From Nonomuraea typhae (GTDB taxonomy: Bacteria; Actinomycetota; Actinomycetes; Streptosporangiales; Streptosporangiaceae): a stretch of 64,000 bases of DNA. The notes under the pieces are model-generated. The model ran no database searches. It was not told the origin of the DNA and was given only the letters and a program-made list of their open reading frames with translations. Numbering within the stretch: position 1 is the first letter of the stretch; each line of letters begins with the position of its first letter. Made by a program: the position numbers and the translations under genes. This document shows, piece after piece, positions 35,777 to 43,953 of the stretch. The DNA lies in assembly GCF_009760925.1 (NCBI RefSeq), contig NZ_VRLV01000001.1, positions 682,001 to 746,000 on the forward strand, in the 5' to 3' direction.

Positions 35777-36484
35777 TCACTCCTCGATGGCGCCGCCGAC
35801 GGACCGCAGGTACTCGCGGAAGGTCAGCCCGGGCGTGCGCGCCCGCTCGGCCAGGAAGGCGGCGAATCCGAGCTGCTCCCGCAGCGAGCGTCCGGCGCGG
35901 ATGCGCTCGGCCTGCCCGCGCTCGGTGTCGCGGATCGTCTCGGCCAGGGTGAGCACCTCCCCCGCCCGCTCCGCCGGGACGAACAGCACGCCGTCGTCGT
36001 CCCCGGCCACCAGGTCGTCCCGCCCGACCGTCCACTCGCCGACGCGGGCCCGCTCCAGCGCGTCGCCCGGCCGTTCGTCCAGCCGCAGTGGCCCGGTCGG
36101 CAGCGCGCCCATGCTGAAGACGGGCAGCCCGATCGCCCGGATGTCCGCGCTGTCTCGGTGCAGGCCCCAGACGACCACACCGGACACCCCCGCGGCCTGC
36201 GCCTCCAGCACGGCCAGGTCGCCGGCGCACGCCTCGTCCAGCCGCCCGTCGTTGTCGACGACGAGCACGTCACCGGGCCGCGCTCCCTCGTACGCCTCCA
36301 GGAACACGTCCACGCTGCCGGCGTGCCGCGCGGGCAGCACGCGCCCGATCACCTTGGCCCCGGGTACGGCGGCGCGGACCGCCGAGGGCGCGCACCGGAC
36401 CGGGACACCGGCGCGCAGGCACCCGTCGGCCAGGTGCGCGGTGGTCAACCCGGCGAATCGCTCCTTGAGCTGACGATCATCCAT
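35777..36484 (-). CDS. RraA-family protein (HMG/CHA aldolase-like fold)
   Basis: 235 residues of the RraA/4-hydroxy-4-methyl-2-oxoglutarate aldolase family: TAHLADGCLRAG, GDVLVVDNDGRLDEACAGDL, GVVVWGLHRDSADIRAIGLPVF and DLVAGDDDGVLFVP. The conserved Arg and Asp in HRDSADIR match the catalytic R-D pair of the aldolase members, so enzyme function is as likely as RNase E control. An extra helical C-terminus of ~40 residues extends beyond the minimal fold. Single gene, convergent with the response regulator. Confidence 0.83.
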   Translation of the reverse strand: MDDRQLKERFAGLTTAHLADGCLRAGVPVRCAPSAVRAAVPGAKVIGRVLPARHAGSVDVFLEAYEGARPGDVLVVDNDGRLDEACAGDLAVLEAQAAGVSGVVVWGLHRDSADIRAIGLPVFSMGALPTGPLRLDERPGDALERARVGEWTVGRDDLVAGDDDGVLFVPAERAGEVLTLAETIRDTERGQAERIRAGRSLREQLGFAAFLAERARTPGLTFREYLRSVGGAIEE

Positions 36485-36564
36485 TCTCTGACCTTAGTCA
36501 GGCAATGCGCTCCGCGCACCCCCGTCCGGGGGCACGGCGCCGCCGTACCCCCGGCCCGGTGGCG

Positions 36565-36861
36565 TCAGAGTGCGACGACCAGCTCGTGGTCGATCTCGAC
36601 GAACTCCACCATCACCTCCGCGAACCGCCCGGCGATGAGCTCGCGGTAGGCCGCGGAGCCGGTGTGCTCGTCGTAGGCGGCCTGGTCGGCGAAGTGCTCG
36701 ACGAAGAGCAGGTAGTCGGGTTTGGCCGGGTCCCGGTAGACGCGGAAGGACACGGTGCCCGGCTCCGCGCCGGGGCCCTTCGGGGCGAACTCCCGGACGA
36801 GCGCCTCGGCCGCGGCCTGCGCGCCGTCCTTGAGCTTGATGGGGAACACCTTCACCAGCAT
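36565..36861 (-). CDS. Antibiotic-biosynthesis-monooxygenase (ABM) domain protein
   Basis: 98 residues of the dimeric alpha+beta barrel fold: KVFPIKLKDGAQAAAEALV, VSFRVYRDPAKPDYLLFVEH and FADQAAYDEHTGSAAYREL. Homologues include quinone-forming monooxygenases and heme-degrading proteins, but most are unassigned. ATG 36861 has GGAGGAG four bases upstream. Single gene flanked by 80- and 140-base gaps with no obvious signals. Confidence 0.8.
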   Translation of the reverse strand: MLVKVFPIKLKDGAQAAAEALVREFAPKGPGAEPGTVSFRVYRDPAKPDYLLFVEHFADQAAYDEHTGSAAYRELIAGRFAEVMVEFVEIDHELVVAL

Positions 36862-37000
36862 GGGACTCCTCCAGGGGAACGTCGTCGGACGCCGACCATG
36901 CTCGGGCCCGGCCCGCGGGCCCGTCCGGACAGATGAGGACATCGCCACCGTGGCCGAATGTGTCCGGCCCGCGGCTCCGGTGATGGCGTAGACATGCGGT

Positions 37001-38278
37001 ATGACCGTGTACTCGGCTGTCGTCACCACCGGCATCTACTGCCGCCCGGGCTGCGGAGCCCGGCCGCTGGCCCGCAACACGCGTGTCTACGAACACGCGG
37101 CCGCGGCCGAGGCGGCGGGATTCCGCGCGTGCCTGCGCTGCCGGCCGTACCGGGTGGCGGGGCCCTTCTCGGCGGACATGCCGCGGCTGGTGTGCGCCGC
37201 CTGGCAGCTGATCATCGCCGGTGTGCTGGACGGCGGCACCGAGGCGGCCCTCGCCGAACGGGTCGGGCTGTCGGTGCGGCACCTGCGGCGGCTGTTCCTG
37301 AGGCACCTGGGAGCCAGCCCCGACCAGCTCGCCCGCTCGCGCCGCGCGCACTTCGCCCGGCGGCTCCTGGACGACACCGACCTCACCGTGCTCGACATCG
37401 CGTTCGCGTCCGGTTACGGGAGCCTGCGGCAGTTCAACAGGAGCATGCGGGAGGTCTTCCACGCCTCGCCCACCGAGCTGCGCGAGCGCCGCCACCGGGC
37501 CGACCGCCTGGTCGCCGACGGCGGCCTCGCGCTGCGCCTGCCCGTCCTGCCCGGCTACGACTGGGCGGCGATGCTGGCCTACCTGGGGGCGCGGGCCATC
37601 CCCGGCGTGGAGGAGGTCTCCGGAGGCGTCTACCGGCGCACGATCGGCGTGGACGGGGCGCCGGGGGTGCTGGAGGTGCGCGCCGGCGACGCTCCCGGGC
37701 ACCTGGTGCTGGTCGCGCACCTGCCGTACTGGGAGGGCTTGATCCACGTCGTGGACCAGGCGGGCAGGCTCCTGGGCGTCGACGCCGACCAGAGCCCGGG
37801 GGTGACGGCGCTCGGGATGGACCCGGTGCTGGGGCCGCTGGTGCGGGCCCGGCCGGGGCTGGCGGTGCCCGGCGCCTGGAACGCGGCCGAGGCGGCGATC
37901 GCCGCCGCGGCGGTCCGGGCGCCGTCGGAGCTCGTCGGAGCGGGCGCGCCGGCGGAGCGGGCCATCGGCCGGCTGGCGGAGCTGGTCGACGGGCTCGGCA
38001 CCCGGGTTCCCGGGTTGCCGGGCGGGCTGACCCACGTTCTGCCCGACCTGGCGCCGGAAGACCTCGCCGGGTACGGCCTGCCCCAGGACACCAGCGCGGG
38101 GGAGGACCTGGCCTTCCGCCTCGGGGACCCGGAGGCGTGGCCGGCGGGCGACCCCTGGCTGAGGGCGGCGGTGGCGGACCGGTTCCCGTCCGGCCTCGAG
38201 CCCGGCCGGTGGCGGCCGTGGCAGGCGCTGGCCGCCATGCACCTGATGACCGAGGCCGCGCTCGGCGCCGCCCGATAG
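37001..38278 (+). CDS. Ada-AlkA type DNA alkylation-repair/regulator fusion, apparently degraded
   Basis: 425 residues. The N-terminal Ada methyl-acceptor domain keeps all four Zn-binding Cys (14, 18, 43 and 46), with Cys14 in GIYCRPGC as the expected methyl acceptor. An AraC-type helix-turn-helix follows (LSVRHLRRLFLRHLGASPDQL and ASGYGSLRQFNRS). The AlkA N-domain runs from ~165. The glycosylase part lacks the helix-hairpin-helix: between GYGLP and RLGDPEAW only ~10 residues remain where relatives have ~55-60, including LPGIGPWTA. The usual N-terminal helix is also missing, and MRYDRVLG in another frame (36994-37017) looks like its remnant. It may still be a methylation-responsive activator, but glycosylase activity is doubtful. 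Confidence 0.75.
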   Translation: MTVYSAVVTTGIYCRPGCGARPLARNTRVYEHAAAAEAAGFRACLRCRPYRVAGPFSADMPRLVCAAWQLIIAGVLDGGTEAALAERVGLSVRHLRRLFLRHLGASPDQLARSRRAHFARRLLDDTDLTVLDIAFASGYGSLRQFNRSMREVFHASPTELRERRHRADRLVADGGLALRLPVLPGYDWAAMLAYLGARAIPGVEEVSGGVYRRTIGVDGAPGVLEVRAGDAPGHLVLVAHLPYWEGLIHVVDQAGRLLGVDADQSPGVTALGMDPVLGPLVRARPGLAVPGAWNAAEAAIAAAAVRAPSELVGAGAPAERAIGRLAELVDGLGTRVPGLPGGLTHVLPDLAPEDLAGYGLPQDTSAGEDLAFRLGDPEAWPAGDPWLRAAVADRFPSGLEPGRWRPWQALAAMHLMTEAALGAAR

Positions 38279-38288
38279 CCCCGGGGCG

Positions 38289-39095
38289 TCAGATGGCGGC
38301 TTGGAAGGCGCTCGCCCGCACGCCGGCCAGGAGTCCCGCGGTGTGCTCGTTGGTGAAGCGGCGGGCCGGGTCGTGGTGGAGGAGCCCCTCGAGCAGCGGG
38401 CGCAGGATGCCGGCCCGGCGAGGGGAGGGGAAGGATCCGGTGCGGGCCATCGCGAGGACGGTGGCCGCGTCCTGTCCCGGGTACGGCGGCTGGCCTTCGA
38501 GGGCGCTGTAGAGGGTGGCGCCGAAGGACCACAGGTCGGCCTCCTTCGTCGCGGCGCCGCCGTACAGCCGCTCGGGAGCCATGAACGCGGGGGTGCCGCG
38601 CAGGCGGCGGGAGGTGGTGGTGCGGATGTCGCCCTCGGCGGTGGCGATGCCGAAGTCGGTCAGGACCACGCGGTCGCCGGTGAGCATCACGTTGGCGGGT
38701 TTCACGTCGCGGTGCAGCACGCCCGCGCGATGGGCGGTGCGCAGCGCCGTGAGCAGGTGCTGGCCGATGGCCGCGACGCTCTGCGCGGGCAGCGTGCCCA
38801 CCTGGGAGAGCAGTTGGTGCAATGAGAGCCCGTCCAGGTACTCCATCACGATCCAGAGCTTGCCGCTCTCCTCGATCAGGTCGTGGACCGTGACGATGTT
38901 GGGGTGCGTCAGTCCGGCGGCCATACGGGCCTCCCGCAGCACTCGCCTGCGGACGACCTCGGCCTCTCCGGCCAGCGTCAGCTCCTTGAGGGCGACCTCT
39001 CGGTGGAGGAGCTGATCGAAGGCCCGCCAGACGACTCCCATACCCCCACGACCGGCCTCCTCGCTGAGGAGGTACCGTCCGCCGATCTCCCGCAT
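38289..39095 (-). CDS. Soluble serine/threonine protein kinase
   Basis: 268 residues, essentially just a Hanks-type kinase domain: the glycine loop GRGGMGVVWRA, Lys in VALKEL, the catalytic loop HRDVKPANVML, DFGIATAEG, and APE in AFMAPERLYG. Activation-loop Thr residues (RTTTSRRLRGTP) are candidates for autophosphorylation. Unlike PknB relatives there is no membrane helix or PASTA domain. I chose ATG 39095, which has AGGGG five bases upstream. The ATG at 39125 in the same frame would add ten residues. No substrate gene is adjacent. Confidence 0.87.
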   Translation of the reverse strand: MREIGGRYLLSEEAGRGGMGVVWRAFDQLLHREVALKELTLAGEAEVVRRRVLREARMAAGLTHPNIVTVHDLIEESGKLWIVMEYLDGLSLHQLLSQVGTLPAQSVAAIGQHLLTALRTAHRAGVLHRDVKPANVMLTGDRVVLTDFGIATAEGDIRTTTSRRLRGTPAFMAPERLYGGAATKEADLWSFGATLYSALEGQPPYPGQDAATVLAMARTGSFPSPRRAGILRPLLEGLLHHDPARRFTNEHTAGLLAGVRASAFQAAI

Positions 39096-39177
39096 GCCAT
39101 CCCCTCGTTGCTTCGGGGCAATCATGTCATCTCAGCGCAAGGCATAGGGTACCTAACGTGATCTGGATATGTGGGTA

Positions 39178-40422
39178 TTAGCGGAGGTGCTGCTCAACCC
39201 CGGTGAAAATTGCCGAGGCGGAGCGCGTGTCTCGCGCACGGAGTCCACGGTAGATCAGGAAGACCGCGGCCACGCACACTCCGACGGCTCCGTAGAACAC
39301 CGACGGCAGCCCCCACGTCTCGCCCATCACCCCGGCCACCGCCGCGCCCACCGGCATGCCGCCCATCCCGATCAGCCGGTACGCGGAGTTGACCCGCCCC
39401 AGCAGCCCCTCCGGGATGATCCGCTGCCGCAGGGAGATCACGATCACGTTGGACCACGCGTTGGTGGCCCCCCACGCCACCGCCACGGGGAACAGCGCGG
39501 CCGGGTGCGGCGCCAGCACGGGCACGGCCAGCAGCAGGCTGTTGACCAGCCAGGACCCCACCAGGGCCGGGCCCTCGCCGGCCCACCGGACCACCCGGTC
39601 GCTCACCAGGGACGCCGCCACCGCGCCGGCGGCGAAGGCGGTCATCACCAGGCCGTACGCCTCGGGGGTCAGGCCGATCCGCGACCCGGGACCGACCGCC
39701 CACAACACGAAGACGGCGAAGAAGGCGGCGCTGGCCAGGTTCAGCATGCCGCTGGAGATCGCCAGGCGGCGCAGGAAGCGGTGGCCCCACAGGTAGCGCA
39801 GCCCTTCCCGGATGTCGGCCGTCATGCTGCGCCCGCCGGCGGAGGCGCCGGGGGCTGGGGCGGGGCGGTAGGCGCCGCGCATGCCGAGGAGCAGCAGGCC
39901 GGCCGCGCCGTACAGGATCCCGGGGGCACCCAGGATGGCGGCGGGCAGGAGTGTCACGAGCAGGCCGGCCACGGGGGAGCCGATGAAGTCGTTGCCGATC
40001 GTCTGGGCGCCCACGATGCGGCCGTTGGCCCAGGCCAGGCGGCTGGCGGGGACGGTCATGGGCAGGATGGACTGGGCGGAGGTGTCGGCGAAGACCTCGG
40101 CCGTGCCGGACAGCAGGACGGCGGCCACCAGCACCCACAACCCCAGCCCGCCGGACCAGGCGAGGAGCCCGGCGGCCACGAGCAGGGCGGCGCGCAAGAC
40201 GTTGGCCAGCACCATGACGCGCCGGCGGTCCACGCGGTCGGCCACCGCGCCCGCGGGCAGCGCCAGCAGGAGCCAGGGGAGTGTCGTGGCCACGCCGACC
40301 AGGGCGACCTCGCCGGGAGAGCGGGTCATCCCGACGGCCATCAGGGGTGCGCCGACCTTCAGGACGCCGTCGGCGAGGTTCGACAGCGCCGAGGAGGACC
40401 ACAGAAATCCGAACGATCGCAT
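39178..40422 (-). CDS. MFS transporter (EntS/MFS_3-like)
   Basis: 414 residues with about twelve membrane helices. GAVADRVDRRRVMVLANVLRA after helix 2 is the MFS motif A variant of the MFS_3 group, which includes the enterobactin exporter and drug exporters. A conserved cytoplasmic loop lies between helices 6 and 7. It is read divergently from an ArsR-like regulator across 67 bases, a common arrangement for inducible exporters. Substrate unknown. Confidence 0.85.
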   Translation of the reverse strand: MRSFGFLWSSSALSNLADGVLKVGAPLMAVGMTRSPGEVALVGVATTLPWLLLALPAGAVADRVDRRRVMVLANVLRAALLVAAGLLAWSGGLGLWVLVAAVLLSGTAEVFADTSAQSILPMTVPASRLAWANGRIVGAQTIGNDFIGSPVAGLLVTLLPAAILGAPGILYGAAGLLLLGMRGAYRPAPAPGASAGGRSMTADIREGLRYLWGHRFLRRLAISSGMLNLASAAFFAVFVLWAVGPGSRIGLTPEAYGLVMTAFAAGAVAASLVSDRVVRWAGEGPALVGSWLVNSLLLAVPVLAPHPAALFPVAVAWGATNAWSNVIVISLRQRIIPEGLLGRVNSAYRLIGMGGMPVGAAVAGVMGETWGLPSVFYGAVGVCVAAVFLIYRGLRARDTRSASAIFTGVEQHLR

Positions 40423-40463
40423 ACCCGCTCCGCTAGTGTGTAAAGAAAACTATGCAGCGATTC

Positions 40464-40473
40464 CTTTGCAAAG
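40464..40473. promoter_or_regulatory. Palindrome between MFS and ArsR-like regulator
   Basis: A perfect 10-bp palindrome, CTTTGCAAAG, in the 67-base divergent gap, flanked by two TATGCA elements (40451-40456 and 40480-40485). It is AT-rich compared with the genes. Likely operator for the regulator at 40490. Confidence 0.45.
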
Positions 40474-40489
40474 ATAGGTATGCACACCG

Positions 40490-41089
40490 ATGGCGGGCAA
40501 GCGGTTTTCGAAGCGCACCCTCGACGTGAACGCGATGAAGTCGTTCGCTCACCCCTTGCGGCTGCGGTTGTACGAGCTCCTGGAGGAACTCGGCCCCTCC
40601 ACCGCCACCCAGCTCGCCGCCCGGGTGCGCGAGAACACCGGCTCCACCAGCTACCACCTGCGCGAGCTGGCCAAGCACGGGATGATCGAGATCGCCGAGG
40701 GCATGGGACGGGGCAAGGAGAAGTACTGGCGCATCACGCCCGGCGGCTTCGGCTACGGCTCCCCGGAGGACTCCGGCGACCCCGAGGCCCTGGGCGTCAT
40801 CCGGGTGCTTCTGCAGGACCTCGTCCGGCAGCGTGGCGCCGAACTCCAGCGATGGCTGGACGAGGAGCCGCACACGCCCAGGGAATGGGTGGAGGCCGGC
40901 GGCCTGTCACGCCGCTCCCTGTGGCTGACGCGGCAGGAGAGCCTCGCCCTGCGCGACGCCGTCCTGGAGGTGATCGAGCCCTACCGGGCCCTGTCGGAGG
41001 CACGCGGCGCCGATCACCCGGACAGCGCCCGGGTGATCGTGCACTTCGACGTCTTCCCCGCCGGCCTGTCAGATACGGCGGGCGGCTGA
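40490..41089 (+). CDS. ArsR-like winged-helix regulator
   Basis: 199 residues. The N-terminal winged helix (about 12-85) contains SFAHPLRLRLYELLEELGPS, TQLAARVRENTGSTSYHLRE and KHGMIEIAEG, typical of HTH_20-type ArsR relatives. The C-terminal ~110 residues are helical and probably bind a ligand. It probably represses the divergent MFS exporter through the palindrome at 40464-40473. The last 21 bases overlap the convergent M81 gene. Confidence 0.85.
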   Translation: MAGKRFSKRTLDVNAMKSFAHPLRLRLYELLEELGPSTATQLAARVRENTGSTSYHLRELAKHGMIEIAEGMGRGKEKYWRITPGGFGYGSPEDSGDPEALGVIRVLLQDLVRQRGAELQRWLDEEPHTPREWVEAGGLSRRSLWLTRQESLALRDAVLEVIEPYRALSEARGADHPDSARVIVHFDVFPAGLSDTAGG

Positions 41090-42613
41090 GCGCAGCAGCA
41101 CCGGGGTGAGGTCCGGCGCGGGCATGTCCGAGTCGAGCGGGTGGATCGGCCGCGTCAGCCGCCGGTACGGCAGCGCCGCCAGGTCCTGGCTCACCCCGCC
41201 CGGCGTCAGCGCCAGCACCGAGCCCGCGGCGGCCCGGTGCAGATCCGGCTCCAGGTAGCCGATCTTGACGGCGGTCAGGTCGTGCCGCCACGGGTCCAGG
41301 CCGAGCTCGGTCAGGTCCTCGATGAAGTGGTACGGCTTGCGCCGCGTGGTCAGCACGGCGTGCACGCCTCCGGAGCGGACCACGGCCAGGTCGCCGCCCA
41401 CCGGGTCGCCGGGCCGTACGGAGTGGACGACGCCGCGCAGGGGCACCGGGGCGTCGCCCGAGTACACGCCCCCGACCCGCAGCTCGACCGCACCGCCCGG
41501 TCCGGCCGCCACGCAGGCGGCCACCGCGGCCGGGTCGGCGCACGAGGCCCAGATCGCGGACTTATCCCCGGCGGCCAGCGACGGCGTGGCCAGCAGGTCG
41601 GCCAGGAACCAGGCGGCGTCGCCGGAGCCCCCGGCCGTGGGGTTGTCGCCGGAGTCGCTGACGAAGTACGGCCGCGCGGGGGCGGCCAGGGCCGTCTCGA
41701 TGGCGGCGCGCGGGGGCAGGGCGGGCATGGCGAAGGCGTAGTCGTCACGCGCCCGCCACAGCGCCTGCGCCAGCTCGGCGGCCGCCTCGCTCACCGCGTC
41801 CGGGGAGGTGCCGCTGACCAGGACGTTGATGCCGGTGCGCGGGGCGTCCGCCCAGGCGTAGCCGATCCAGATGGAGGCGTCCAGGACGCCGGGGCGGCGG
41901 GAGACCTCCGGCAGCCGGGCGTAGATCGCGGCGGCCGGGTCGAGGCGGGTGCTGGTGCGCTCACCGGGCAGCAGCAACGGCACCCGGACCCAGGCCCGGA
42001 CCAGCTCCGCCTCCTCGGCGAGCAGACCGGGTCCCCCGGCCGGCGGGTCCGTGTGCCGGGTCAAGGTGTGGACGAGCAGGCGGCAGGCGCGTTCGCGGGT
42101 TTCCTCCAGGTCCACGTGCGGGGCGGTGCGGTAGGCGGTGGGCAGGTCCACCAGTTCGGCGAAGCGGCGGCTCACCTGGCCGTGCAGGTCCATGGAGGCG
42201 GCGATCGGGCGGTCCGGGCCGATGACCGCGCGGATGGCGGCGGCCAGCCCGGCCTCGGCGTCGTCGCGGCCCTCGACGTGCATGGCGCCGTGCAGGTCGA
42301 GGTAGACGCCGTCGAACGGCCCCTCGGCGGTCAGCGCGGCCAGCAGCCGTGACTCCAGCGCCGTATACGCCTCCCCGGTGACCGGGCCGCCGGGCAGCGC
42401 GCGGGCGACGAGCAGGGGGACGAACTCCACCTGTCCGCCCGGCCACCACCCACTCGCCGAGGACGGATCCGCCTCCAGGAAGGGATAGCGCGAAATATCG
42501 GTCCAAAGGGTGAAATCGTCGACCGTCGTGCGGTGCGCGCTGAACGTGCTCGACTCCGTGCCGATCCCGCACACAGCCACCCGCCTCGCCCCCTGCTGAG
42601 CCGGCCTAGTCAC
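41069..42613 (-). CDS. M81-family metallopeptidase (MlrC-like)
   Basis: 514 residues. MlrC-type enzymes are named after the microcystin-degrading peptidase but most are of unknown substrate. Conserved parts are visible: CGIGTESSTFS at the N-terminus, GVYLDLHGAMHVEG, ASMDLHGQVS, TAPHVDLEETRERA, and the Asp-rich FVSDSGDNPTAGGSGD in the C-terminal half. These His and Asp residues are the likely metal ligands. No signal peptide. The GTG start overlaps the fucosidase stop by 8 bases, so both are translated from one message. Confidence 0.86.
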   Translation of the reverse strand: MTRPAQQGARRVAVCGIGTESSTFSAHRTTVDDFTLWTDISRYPFLEADPSSASGWWPGGQVEFVPLLVARALPGGPVTGEAYTALESRLLAALTAEGPFDGVYLDLHGAMHVEGRDDAEAGLAAAIRAVIGPDRPIAASMDLHGQVSRRFAELVDLPTAYRTAPHVDLEETRERACRLLVHTLTRHTDPPAGGPGLLAEEAELVRAWVRVPLLLPGERTSTRLDPAAAIYARLPEVSRRPGVLDASIWIGYAWADAPRTGINVLVSGTSPDAVSEAAAELAQALWRARDDYAFAMPALPPRAAIETALAAPARPYFVSDSGDNPTAGGSGDAAWFLADLLATPSLAAGDKSAIWASCADPAAVAACVAAGPGGAVELRVGGVYSGDAPVPLRGVVHSVRPGDPVGGDLAVVRSGGVHAVLTTRRKPYHFIEDLTELGLDPWRHDLTAVKIGYLEPDLHRAAAGSVLALTPGGVSQDLAALPYRRLTRPIHPLDSDMPAPDLTPVLLRSAARRI

Positions 42614-43832
42614 GCCTGTGGTCCCGGTAGACGTCGAGCTCGCCGTCCAGGCTGACCTCGAGCACCGTGCACAGGGGGTCGAGGTCGTCGTCGGAGACGT
42701 AGACGTACTCCCACCCGGGCACGTCGTGCAGCCCCCCGAACCGCTCGTGCCGCAGCTCGCGCCCCGTCCCCAGCACCCGCACCGACGTCACCTCGTTGCG
42801 CACCCCGCGCAGCACCACGAACTCGTTGGGCCGGTCGAAGACGAACAGGTACAGCCGGCGCCGGTCCTCCGACAGCGTGCTGGCCCCGTTGAAGTGCCCC
42901 GGCGGCAGCCCGCGCCCGGTCGGGTAGACCGCCGCGGCCCGCGGCCGGATCCAGTCGCCCAGCTCCCGCAGCCGCGCGCTCTGTTCCGGGGTGATGGTCC
43001 CGTCCTCGCGCGGCCCCACGTCCAGCAGCAGGTTCCCGCCCCCGCCGATGGTCTCGGCGAAGATCCGCACGATCTGCCGCACGGACTTGTGGTTGTCGTC
43101 GTGCCCCTGATATCCCCACGAGTCGTTGACCGTCAGGCACAACTCCCACGGCCCGGCCGGAGGCGTGATCGGCACGCCCTGCTCGGGGGTGGAGTAGTCG
43201 CCGAACCCCTGCATGCGCCCGTTGACGACGACCTCCGGCTGCCGCCCCAGCAGGTCCTCGCGCAGCTCGGCCATCCGCCAGGTGCCGGCGTCGCGTTCCC
43301 AGTCGCCGTCGAACCAGAGCAGATCCGGCGCGTACCGCTCCTGGAGCTCCCGCAGCTGCCCGCGGTGAAAGGCCAGGAACCGCTCCCAGGCGGCCGGGTC
43401 CTCCTGGCCGGGCTCGGGGAAGGCGAAGCGGTTGTCACCGGTGCCCACGCTGGCGTAGTCGGGATGCGACCAGTCCAGGTGGGAGAAGTACAACCCGGCG
43501 TGGATCCCGCGCGCACGCAGGGCCGCGACGTACTCGCCCACGTAGTCCCGCTCGGTGCGCAGCCGCGACCACTCTGTCGGCCACAGCGCGAACCCGTCGT
43601 GGTGCTTGGCGGTCAGCACCGCGTACCTCGCCCCCGCCGCGGCGAACAGATCCGACCATTGGCCCGCGTCGAAGCGGGCTCCGGTGAACCCGTCGGCCTG
43701 CTTCATGTAGTCGTCATAGCCGATCGTCCCGTCATAGAACGACCAGGACTCCGCGACACCCTGGACGGCGTAGATGCCCCAGTGCACGAAGATCCCAAGC
43801 TTGGCCTGAGTGAACCACGACTGCATCGACAT
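42606..43832 (-). CDS. Alpha-L-fucosidase (GH29)
   Basis: 408 residues. GH29 features: KLGIFVHWGIYAV, RYAVLTAKHHDGFALW, the sugar-binding FSHLDWSHPDY, and LLWFDGDWE, whose Asp is the expected nucleophile. GGNLLLDVGPREDGTI closes the barrel. No signal peptide is visible, so it probably acts inside the cell on imported fuco-oligosaccharides. A good promoter lies upstream (43871-43899). It is the first gene of a two-gene operon with the M81 peptidase. Confidence 0.92.
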   Translation of the reverse strand: MSMQSWFTQAKLGIFVHWGIYAVQGVAESWSFYDGTIGYDDYMKQADGFTGARFDAGQWSDLFAAAGARYAVLTAKHHDGFALWPTEWSRLRTERDYVGEYVAALRARGIHAGLYFSHLDWSHPDYASVGTGDNRFAFPEPGQEDPAAWERFLAFHRGQLRELQERYAPDLLWFDGDWERDAGTWRMAELREDLLGRQPEVVVNGRMQGFGDYSTPEQGVPITPPAGPWELCLTVNDSWGYQGHDDNHKSVRQIVRIFAETIGGGGNLLLDVGPREDGTITPEQSARLRELGDWIRPRAAAVYPTGRGLPPGHFNGASTLSEDRRRLYLFVFDRPNEFVVLRGVRNEVTSVRVLGTGRELRHERFGGLHDVPGWEYVYVSDDDLDPLCTVLEVSLDGELDVYRDHRRD

Positions 43833-43836
43833 ATCA

Positions 43837-43899
43837 GGAAATTTCCCTTTTCATCGGATGTATCGTGACCACTATAGGGAGGACGGACCGTGCCGCCAA
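43837..43899 (-). promoter_or_regulatory. Promoter and palindrome of the fucosidase/M81 operon
   Basis: On the minus strand, TTGGCG (43899-43894) and TATAGT (43876-43871) are separated by exactly 17 bases, a good fit to a housekeeping-type -35/-10 pair (4/6 and 5/6). A perfect 10-bp palindrome, GGAAATTTCC, at 43837-43846 lies between the promoter and the ATG at 43832 and could be an operator in the leader. Confidence 0.6.
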
Positions 43900-43953
43900 T
43901 GACCCCGGTTAACAGGCTCTGATCGCGTTCGGGCACCCTAGCGAGGGAAAGAG

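Noticed and set aside
38040..38110. The missing helix-hairpin-helix of the Ada-AlkA protein encoded in another frame
   Set aside because: None of the alternative frames around this position reads LPGIGPWTA or a similar motif, so the segment is absent rather than frameshifted.
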